NCBI GenBank assembly: GCA_937874345.1
Contig: CALNBT010000166.1
Span: 1-10,798 of the forward strand
Length of the DNA: 10,798 bases
Origin: an uncultured Prevotella sp.
Lineage (GTDB): Bacteria; Bacteroidota; Bacteroidia; Bacteroidales; Bacteroidaceae
Direction of reading: 5' to 3'
The notes below the pieces were generated by a model, which made no database searches, was not told where the DNA came from, and saw nothing but the letters and a program-made list of their open reading frames with translations. Below, piece after piece: positions 5,914-10,798 of this stretch (the first letter of the stretch is position 1; the number at the start of each line of letters is the position of its first letter). The position numbers and the translations under genes were made by a program.

Positions 5914-6489
5914 ATGAAAAAGTATATCTTAATGGCAGTAGTCATGCTATCAGCATTCGCAGCCAACGCACAGACCACATGGACAAATGACCCAATGCAT
6001 TCACGTTTAGGATTTGTTGTAAAGCACACAATGATATCAGAGATCGACGGACGGTTCGCAGACTTCAATGCCACCGTCGTCACCTCCAAACCGGATTACA
6101 CCGATGCAAAAATCACCCTGACAGCAAAGGTGGCCAGTATCAACACCGACGTAGAGGCTCGCGATAACCACTTGAGGTCTGCCGACTTCTTCGATGCAGA
6201 GAAATATCCTACCTTGACATTCAAGAGCACCAAGCTGGTGAAGGTAAATGCAAACAAAGGAATTGTCTATGGTAACCTGACATTCCACGGCGTAACGAAG
6301 CCCATCAAGCTAAATGTAACGTTCTTCGGCAAAATCGTCAGTCCGATGAACAAGAAAACAACCGCGGGCTTCCAAGTAAAAGGCTTGTTAAAGCGTTCTG
6401 ATTATAACCTGGGTCCGAAATTCCCCGAAGCGATCATCAGCAATGATGTGAAAATTATCGCCAACGTAGAGTTTAGTCCTGATAAATAA
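5914..6489 (+). CDS. Secreted YceI-family protein
   Basis: A 191-residue periplasmic protein of the YceI family, beta-barrel proteins of lipocalin-like fold that bind isoprenoid chains such as polyprenyl or ubiquinone-like lipids. The N-terminus 'MKKYILMAVVMLSAFAANAQ' is a signal peptide with cleavage before Q20. The mature chain starts with the family pattern 'W-x-x-D-x-x-H-S-x-x-x-F-x-V-K-H' (residues 23-38) and continues with 'GRFADFNATV', 'ASINTDVEARDNHLRSADFFDAEKYPTLTF' (74-103), 'GNLTFHGVTKPIKL' (120-133) and 'RSDYNLG', all typical. I chose the ATG at 5914; an in-frame ATG at 5896 would put six acidic and polar residues in front of the signal peptide. It lies 37 bases after the SnoaL-like gene and six before the dioxygenase gene, a tight operon. 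Its ligand in this menaquinone-using lineage is inferred to be a prenylated lipid. Confidence 0.88.
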   Translation: MKKYILMAVVMLSAFAANAQTTWTNDPMHSRLGFVVKHTMISEIDGRFADFNATVVTSKPDYTDAKITLTAKVASINTDVEARDNHLRSADFFDAEKYPTLTFKSTKLVKVNANKGIVYGNLTFHGVTKPIKLNVTFFGKIVSPMNKKTTAGFQVKGLLKRSDYNLGPKFPEAIISNDVKIIANVEFSPDK

Positions 6490-6495
6490 AAAAAG

Positions 6496-7296
6496 GTGGA
6501 AAAAGACTTCAAACCCATCATGCCTGCACTGTTCTTAGGACACGGGAGTCCGATGAACGCTATAGAGAACAATGTCTATACCGCAGGCTTCGAACAAATA
6601 GCGAAAGAATTGCCTACCCCGAAGGCAATTCTCTGCATCTCTGCCCATTGGGAAACCCACGGAACATTTGTTACCGCAATGGATCATCCCAAGACGATAC
6701 ACGACTTTGGCGGATTTCCACTTCAGCTTTATCGGTTTGAATATCCGGCTCCAGGCAATCGTGAATTGGCCGAATGGGTGCAGAAAACGATCAAGTCGAC
6801 ACACGTCGGATTGAGTAATGACTGGGGATTGGACCATGGCTGTTGGTCGGTAGTTAAATATCTGTACCCAAAGGCGAATGTACCCATTGTTGAACTGAGC
6901 ATCGACTACACAAAGCCTGCCGCATACCATGATGCGCTTGCCAAGGAACTGGCAGCTCTTCGGTCGCAGGGTATCATGATCATCGGCAGTGGCAACATTG
7001 TTCACAACCTTCGTCGAATCAACTGGGATCATATGGAAGATCCGGGCTACGGCTACGACTGGGCAGTTGCCTTCAATGACAAAATCAAGAAAATGATTGT
7101 GGAAAGAGACGATCAACAACTGCTCACCATCAGCAAAAATGATGAAAGCTATCATCTAGCCGCTCCATCGCCCGAACATTTTCTACCGCTATTGTATATA
7201 TTAGGTGTCAGGTCGGATACCGACAAACTATTATTTTTCAACGACTCTCTTATCGGAGGTTCAATGAGCATGACGTCACTGCTGTTTCAATCATGA
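6496..7296 (+). CDS. ygiD: YgiD-type class III extradiol ring-cleavage dioxygenase (LigB family)
   Basis: A 266-residue cytosolic protein that follows E. coli YgiD (4,5-DOPA extradiol dioxygenase) almost from end to end. Visible blocks are 'MPALFLGHGSPMNAIE' (residues 9-24), 'ISAHWETHGT' (48-57), 'HDFGGFP' (69-75), 'WGLDHGCWSV' (110-119), 'ELSIDYTKPAAYH' (133-145), 'GSGNIVHNLR' (164-173) and 'SPEHFLPLLYILG' (225-237). H16, H51 and H228 are the expected metal ligands, and H114 and H170 the conserved active-site histidines. The enzyme opens catechol-type rings with molecular oxygen; the natural substrate in a gut or oral anaerobe is unclear. The start is a GTG right after an A-rich run; an ATG at 6520 (residue 9) is a plausible alternative that starts at the conserved core. 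The stop codon lies within the loop of the terminator. It is the last gene of the SnoaL-YceI-YgiD operon. Confidence 0.88.
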   Translation: MEKDFKPIMPALFLGHGSPMNAIENNVYTAGFEQIAKELPTPKAILCISAHWETHGTFVTAMDHPKTIHDFGGFPLQLYRFEYPAPGNRELAEWVQKTIKSTHVGLSNDWGLDHGCWSVVKYLYPKANVPIVELSIDYTKPAAYHDALAKELAALRSQGIMIIGSGNIVHNLRRINWDHMEDPGYGYDWAVAFNDKIKKMIVERDDQQLLTISKNDESYHLAAPSPEHFLPLLYILGVRSDTDKLLFFNDSLIGGSMSMTSLLFQS

Positions 7297-7318
7297 CAGC
7301 AGTGACGTTTTTATTTTT
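7273..7318 (+). terminator. Strong intrinsic terminator overlapping the end of ygiD
   Basis: A perfect 13-bp stem, ACGTCACTGCTGT (7273-7285) and ACAGCAGTGACGT (7296-7308), with a 10-base loop is followed by TTTTT-A-TTTTT (7308-7318). The left arm and loop encode the last residues of the dioxygenase, and the stop codon TGA (7294-7296) spans the loop-right arm junction. Confidence 0.92.
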
Positions 7319-7419
7319 GCGGTTATTCGTTTTACGACCTTACGCTATCTTTTTTCTATTGTATGACTGTCGTATTTGTTTCCAAAAGAAATACCGCCTA
7401 ATATGATTTCTGAAGATGA

Positions 7420-7562
7420 ATGCATCGTAGAGATTTTATCCCGAAATTTATATTTCTTATGTTTTTTCCTTTACTTCTACATCCAACTTCTGGCTCAGAA
7501 ATAACATACCCATTGGCGGAACGAATGTCATGCGTACTTGATTCTACCGATGGGGTTTCAAT
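7420..7562 (+). pseudogene. Possible 5' stub of a secreted-protein gene, cut off by the IS remnant
   Basis: An ATG at 7420 opens a frame whose first 27 residues look like a signal peptide: basic 'MHRRDFIPK', hydrophobic 'FIFLMFFPLLL', then 'HPTSGSE'. About 20 further residues (ending near 'DSTDGVSIF') follow. From about 7563 the same frame runs into sequence that is the antisense of the IS982 transposase and stops at 7665, so the rest of any real gene is missing. I do not recognise the family. A weak -7-like TATCTTTT lies near 7347. It could equally be a chance reading frame; evidence is the signal-peptide shape and the sharp junction only. Confidence 0.3.
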
Positions 7563-8010
7563 ATTCTGCATGGCACAGCATCCGAAGTCAAGAGCTTGGG
7601 TGAATTCTACGGCTGTCCCATCTTGTAGCACTTCCCCCCAGGGCTACCCTGCAAACCTCTATTAGCTTGGAATCCACAATAAAGAAGTTTTCTCCATCAG
7701 TCATCTTGCAGGCGAGTCTCTTACGGATTGATTCACATAGTCCTGCGGTCTTCTTCCTCCAATCATTGAATGAACAGCGAGAAATAAGGTTGGAAATCTT
7801 GTTTCTGTATGCATGAAGCTTATAAGCGAAAAGCCATTTTTCGGTGTCAATGCTTTCTGTTCCGCTGCGAACGACAGTGCCACAATCGTCAAATCTGAGT
7901 TTAGGGATAGGACCACGACGGGATATGTAACCGTGTTCATTTACGAGATTACTCGTAAATTGTTTGCATATCTCAAGGATTTTGACGAAATTTGTATGTA
8001 AATTGTACAT
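7563..8010 (-). mobile_element. Decayed IS982-family transposase remnant (N-terminal two thirds, several frameshifts)
   Basis: From an ATG at 8010 the minus strand reads 'MYNLHTNFVKILEICKQFTSNLVNEHGYISRRGPIPK', then in a second frame 'SDLTIVALSFAAE', then back to the first frame 'SIDTEKWLFAYKLHAYRNKISNLISR', continuing to 'GENFFIVDSKLIEVCRVA'. It then moves to a third frame 'KCYKMGQ' and finally to another frame 'EFTQALDFGCCAMQN'. Put together this is the normal order of an IS982-type DDE transposase up to the block just after the first catalytic aspartate ('VDSKPIEVCR' region). At least four frame changes are needed, so the gene is dead. Everything after 'MQN' (the rest of the catalytic domain and the far inverted repeat) is missing. 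The near IS end should lie within about 8020-8130, but with one end only I cannot place it. Confidence 0.85.
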
Positions 8011-8161
8011 ACGATGATTTGAAATTAATAGCTTAGACACTACAAACTCAATAAAATCAACTATATACAACTTTTACACATCATTGTTTAATCAATTTAT
8101 TTCTGCCATCGGGTATTCAATGTGTCAACTTATTCAGTACACTTAACTAATCTAATAACAG

Positions 8162-8173
8162 TTTAAATTTAAA
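8162..8173. promoter_or_regulatory. AT palindrome upstream of the cold-shock gene
   Basis: TTTAAATTTAAA, a perfect 12-base palindrome, ends 15 bases before the ATG at 8189. The identical palindrome lies at 8650-8661, two bases before the purine and ATG of the RRM gene. The pair could be leader elements controlling translation or mRNA stability of both RNA-binding genes, or UP-like AT tracts. No consensus -7 box was found upstream of 8189. Confidence 0.35.
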
Positions 8174-8188
8174 TAACAAATTTTATAT

Positions 8189-8629
8189 ATGGCAAAATTA
8201 AATTCATTTAACAAACGAGAATTAGAAAAAAAGAAAGAGCAGAAAAGAAAAGAAAAACAACAACGCAAAGAAGACCGCAAAGCAAGTGGAGTTAGCTCTC
8301 TTGATGATATGATCGCATATGTGGATGAAAACGGTGCGATATCTAACACTCCACCTGATCCTCTCAAAAAAGAAAAGATTGATGTTGAACAGATTGCCGT
8401 TTCGACACCAAAGAAAGCAGATATTATAAACGAACCGTTAAAAGGTCGTGTAGAACATTTTAATCAGGACAAAGGCTACGGTTTTATCAAACAAATTTCC
8501 ACTGTAGATACATACTTTTTTCACATCAGTAATGCTCCGGCAGATATCAAGGAAGGAAGTATGGTAACATTCGAATTAGAAAGAGGAGAAAAAGGCATGA
8601 ATGCCGTAAGACTTGTTCCTATAAAATAG
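8189..8629 (+). CDS. Cold-shock-domain protein with charged N-terminal extension
   Basis: A 146-residue protein. Residues 8-31 are almost only Lys, Arg, Glu and Gln and should form a charged helix or coiled coil that can contact RNA or ribosomes. A linker with 'SSLDDMIAYVDENGAI' (36-51) follows. Residues about 84-143 form a cold-shock domain (OB fold): 'LKGRVEHFNQDKGYGFIKQ' carries the RNP1 motif (K95 to K101) and 'DTYFFHIS' the RNP2 motif (108-114), then 'KEGSMVTFELERGEKGMNAVRLV'. Such proteins bind single-stranded RNA or DNA and act as RNA chaperones. Domain architecture, charged N-terminus plus C-terminal CSD, is common in Bacteroidetes. It lies 34 bases upstream of an RRM gene in the same direction, so both are probably cotranscribed. 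The A/T-rich leader has no strong ribosome-binding site. Confidence 0.9.
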   Translation: MAKLNSFNKRELEKKKEQKRKEKQQRKEDRKASGVSSLDDMIAYVDENGAISNTPPDPLKKEKIDVEQIAVSTPKKADIINEPLKGRVEHFNQDKGYGFIKQISTVDTYFFHISNAPADIKEGSMVTFELERGEKGMNAVRLVPIK

Positions 8630-8649
8630 AATTCAATAATTAATTACAT

Positions 8650-8661
8650 TTTAAATTTAAA
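8650..8661. promoter_or_regulatory. AT palindrome upstream of the RRM gene (second copy)
   Basis: TTTAAATTTAAA, identical to 8162-8173, sits directly in front of the RRM start at 8664, where an A-rich or purine-rich initiation region is expected. At this distance it would overlap the ribosome footprint. Confidence 0.35.
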
Positions 8662-8663
8662 AG

Positions 8664-8960
8664 ATGAACATTTACGTTTCAAATTTAAACTTTCACACAA
8701 GTAACGAAAGTTTACAGAGTTTATTTACAAAGTATGGAGAAGTATCTTCTGTCAACATTATCACAGATAGAGAAACAGGTCGCTCACGCGGATTCGGTTT
8801 TGTCGAAATGCCTAACGACGCAGAAGGTCAATCAGCAATTGATGCCTTGAATGGCACAGATTTCGAAGAAAAAACAATTACTGTAAACGTTGCTCGTCCG
8901 AAAGAAGACAGAGGTAGTCGTGGCGGAGGTAATCGCGGCTACAATAGAAATCGCTATTAA
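8664..8960 (+). CDS. RRM-domain RNA-binding protein with RG-rich tail
   Basis: A 98-residue protein that is one RNA recognition motif plus a short basic tail. RNP2 is 'IYVSNL' (residues 3-8) and RNP1 is 'RGFGFVEM' (42-49), with the aromatic residues needed for base stacking (Y4, F44, F46) in place. The spacing 'T-x-E-x-L-x-x-x-F-x-x-(Y/F)G-x-V' and 'D-R-E-T-G-R-S-R-G-F-G-F-V' is canonical. The tail from about residue 82 is Gly/Arg/Asn-rich (RGSRGGGNRGYNRNRY), like eukaryotic RGG tails. Bacteroidetes carry several such genes; in gut Bacteroides members bind single-stranded RNA and influence polysaccharide-use genes. It is the second gene of a two-gene RNA-binding operon with the cold-shock gene and is followed by a hairpin at 8979-9013. 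Confidence 0.93.
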   Translation: MNIYVSNLNFHTSNESLQSLFTKYGEVSSVNIITDRETGRSRGFGFVEMPNDAEGQSAIDALNGTDFEEKTITVNVARPKEDRGSRGGGNRGYNRNRY

Positions 8961-8978
8961 TACTTTATAAAAAGAACA

Positions 8979-9020
8979 ATGAGGGGCGAATCAAATGATG
9001 ATTTGCCCCTCATGATTTTA
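8979..9020 (+). terminator. Intrinsic terminator after the RRM gene
   Basis: ATGAGGGGCGAATCA (8979-8993) pairs with TGATTTGCCCCTCAT (8999-9013) over 15 positions, with one G-U wobble and a 5-base loop. The following T-tract is short and interrupted (GATTTTATG), so termination may be partial; the stem is strong. It begins 19 bases after the RRM stop codon. Confidence 0.75.
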
Positions 9021-9110
9021 TGCAGAGGGAAGACCCCAGACTACGTCCTTGAGTCGCCTAAGATTACCAAAGATTCTGTCTTAGATTGACGTAAAATAAA
9101 AAAAAGGTCC

Positions 9111-10715
9111 ATGAAAAATACTAACATATTAACAACCTTTTCTATAGGTCTGCTCTCAAGCTTCACGCTTTGTGTACATGCTCAGAAGCCTACGCGTCCA
9201 AATGTGATTATCATTTTAGCCGATGATATGGGGTATTCGGATATCGGCTGTTACGGTAGTGAGATTCCAACACCCAATATTGACAAGCTTGCTAAAGATG
9301 GATTGCGATTTAGTCATTTTTACAATACCTCCAGAAGCTGTCCTACCCGTGCTTCACTTCTGACGGGACTCTACCAGCATCAAACGGGAATAGGGTTGAT
9401 GACAACAGAGGCAGAGTCTAATTTTGATTTTGGCGTGGATGGTTATCGTGGATATCTAAACAAAAAGTGTGTAACGATTGCGGAAGTATTGAAAAGTGCA
9501 GGATATCATACCTATATGGCAGGTAAATGGCATCTAGGATCAGATTCCCTCTCTAAACGTCCTTTGCAAAGAGGGTTTGAACATTATTTTGGTTGTTATC
9601 AGGGAGCATTTAGTTATTTTGATCCGAAAGGCACCCGTTGTCTGATTGATGAGGGTGATACCATTAGAGCCCCCAAAGGATTTTATACAACAGATGCCTT
9701 TACCGATAAGTCCATTCAATTGATGGCCGGTAAGAAGGATGACAAACCTTTCTTTCTCTATTTAGCATTCAATGCCCCTCACTGGCCATTGCATGCAAAG
9801 GAAGTTGACATTCAAAAATTCGTGGGGAAATATAGGGTTGGTTGGGATCAATTACGAAAGGATCGGTTGAAGAAACAAATCAAACTGGGACTTTTTGATA
9901 AAGACACACAACTATCGCCTCGTGATAGTAGGGTAAGACCATGGGAATCGGTCAGCGCCGAACAAAAAGTGATGAGCGACTATCGAATGGCCGTTTATGC
10001 TGCACAGATTTATGCCATTGATTATAATGTCGGAAAACTAGTTGAATATCTCAAAAAGACAAATCAATTTGACAATACCCTGATCATGTTTTTGAGTGAC
10101 AATGGCGCATGTGCAGAACCTTATCAAGAATTTGGCGGAGGAAAACAGTCTGATATCAATAATCCCAATAAATCAGGGGCCATCTCTTATGGAATCGGTT
10201 GGGCCAATTTATCTAACACGCCTTTCCGACTATACAAGAATAACCCAACAGAAGGTGGCATCGCCACTCCGTTCATCGCCCATTGGCCGGCACAGATCAA
10301 ATCTCAAAAAGGAAAGATTACCGATGTCAGTGGGCATATTTTGGATATTATGCCGACGATACTAGCTATTACCGGGGCAGAATATCCGAAGGTCTATGAC
10401 GGAAATGTGATTCAACCACTCGAAGGTGTAAGTCTGCTTCCTGCATTGCTCAACGGAAAACAAAAAATAGAAGGCTATCAATACTGGGAGCATTCAAACA
10501 ATTGTGCCGTTTCAAAAGGAAAATGGAAAGCCATCTCAAGAGTCGGTTCCGATGCTTGGAAGTTGTATGATCTAACGAACGACAGAACAGAACTACATGA
10601 TGTATCGGCCAAATACCCCGATGTGGTTTCAGATTTAGCATCACATTGGAAAGACTGGTCTATCCGCTGCAAAGTAGTTCCAAAGGGTACAAGAACAAAA
10701 AATAGCTATGATTAA
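9111..10715 (+). CDS. Secreted type I sulfatase (arylsulfatase family, serine-type)
   Basis: A 534-residue exported sulfatase with a signal peptide (MKNTNILTTF-SIGLLSSFTLCVHA, cleavage before Q25, no convincing lipobox). Family I landmarks are 'PNVIIILADDMGYSDIGCYG' with calcium ligands D38 and D39, and the formylglycine motif 'SCPTRASLLTG' (S76-G86). They continue with 'YMAGKWHLG' (K139, H141), 'APHWPLH' (H224), 'FLSDNGAC' (D330, N331 as metal ligands) and 'YKNNPTEGGIATPFIAHWP' (K376). The C-terminal subdomain includes 'WKLYDLTNDRTELHDVS'. The modified residue aligns with S76, so maturation would need a radical-SAM anaerobic sulfatase-maturating enzyme, which is not in this window. The likely role is release of sulfate from host glycans such as mucin or glycosaminoglycans, but the substrate is inferred only. 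The start ATG is preceded by an A-rich stretch with AAAGG; no consensus promoter was found in the 97 bases after the hairpin. Confidence 0.93.
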   Translation: MKNTNILTTFSIGLLSSFTLCVHAQKPTRPNVIIILADDMGYSDIGCYGSEIPTPNIDKLAKDGLRFSHFYNTSRSCPTRASLLTGLYQHQTGIGLMTTEAESNFDFGVDGYRGYLNKKCVTIAEVLKSAGYHTYMAGKWHLGSDSLSKRPLQRGFEHYFGCYQGAFSYFDPKGTRCLIDEGDTIRAPKGFYTTDAFTDKSIQLMAGKKDDKPFFLYLAFNAPHWPLHAKEVDIQKFVGKYRVGWDQLRKDRLKKQIKLGLFDKDTQLSPRDSRVRPWESVSAEQKVMSDYRMAVYAAQIYAIDYNVGKLVEYLKKTNQFDNTLIMFLSDNGACAEPYQEFGGGKQSDINNPNKSGAISYGIGWANLSNTPFRLYKNNPTEGGIATPFIAHWPAQIKSQKGKITDVSGHILDIMPTILAITGAEYPKVYDGNVIQPLEGVSLLPALLNGKQKIEGYQYWEHSNNCAVSKGKWKAISRVGSDAWKLYDLTNDRTELHDVSAKYPDVVSDLASHWKDWSIRCKVVPKGTRTKNSYD

Positions 10716-10798
10716 ACCAAGGCAATCGAATTTTCGAGGGTGATATGGAGCAATTTTACTTCATACATCTTACTTGAAACCTATACAAAACTTTATCC

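Noticed and set aside
6535..7155. Long 206-codon minus-strand frame opposite ygiD
   Set aside because: It is antisense to a gene with complete YgiD similarity, and its peptide shows no domain pattern.
7588..8070. 160-residue minus-strand frame as an intact gene
   Set aside because: Transposase similarity begins at the ATG at 8010, jumps frames several times and continues past the frame's stop, so it is a decayed IS982 transposase.
10726..10737. TCGAA-TT-TTCGA as a terminator of the sulfatase gene
   Set aside because: Arms are 5 bp with a 2-base centre that could not form a stable loop, and no T-tract follows.

Overview
The window looks like chromosomal DNA from a Bacteroidales bacterium, most likely Prevotella or a close relative. 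Coding DNA is moderately AT-rich, start codons are preceded by A-rich leaders rather than strong Shine-Dalgarno sites, and three upstream regions carry the Bacteroidetes promoter pattern (TTTG, 19-21 bases, TAnnTTTG or one base off). The gene content agrees: a small RRM protein with an RG-rich tail, a cold-shock-domain protein with a charged N-terminal extension, a secreted sulfatase and an IS982-type transposase relic. No tRNA, rRNA or CRISPR array was seen.

Left part, minus strand (1-4200). The window opens inside the 5' end of a ROK-family gene that runs off the left edge and has a textbook promoter. After an AT-rich gap come a diverged sigma-70-like protein (483-1295), an Nmad3 protein of the nucleotide-modification-associated families (1436-2230, with its own promoter), a short von Willebrand A protein with an intact MIDAS (2383-3024), a MmcQ/YjbR protein (3103-3468) and a flavin-reductase-like split-barrel protein (3544-4065). 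The last two are separated by a small array of repeats that copy the start region of the MmcQ/YjbR gene.

Middle part, plus strand (4235-7318). An AraC-type regulator is divergent from the flavin reductase. It is followed by a probable three-gene operon: a secreted SnoaL-like protein, a secreted YceI-like lipocalin-fold protein and a YgiD-type LigB dioxygenase. The operon has a promoter embedded in nested inverted repeats and ends in a strong intrinsic terminator whose left arm and loop lie inside the last codons of ygiD. The flavin reductase promoter carries a palindrome, so one AraC-controlled divergent regulon for redox, quinone or aromatic stress is a reasonable inference.

Right part (7319-10798). 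A roughly 870-base stretch holds a decayed IS982-family transposase (minus strand, several frameshifts, 3' end missing). It abuts what may be the 5' stub of a secreted-protein gene. A cold-shock-domain gene and an RRM gene then form a small RNA-binding operon closed by a hairpin, with the same 12-base AT palindrome upstream of both starts. A complete secreted sulfatase of the serine type ends the window. The last 83 bases hold no gene that I can see, only a small TCGAA/TTCGA inverted repeat at 10726-10737.
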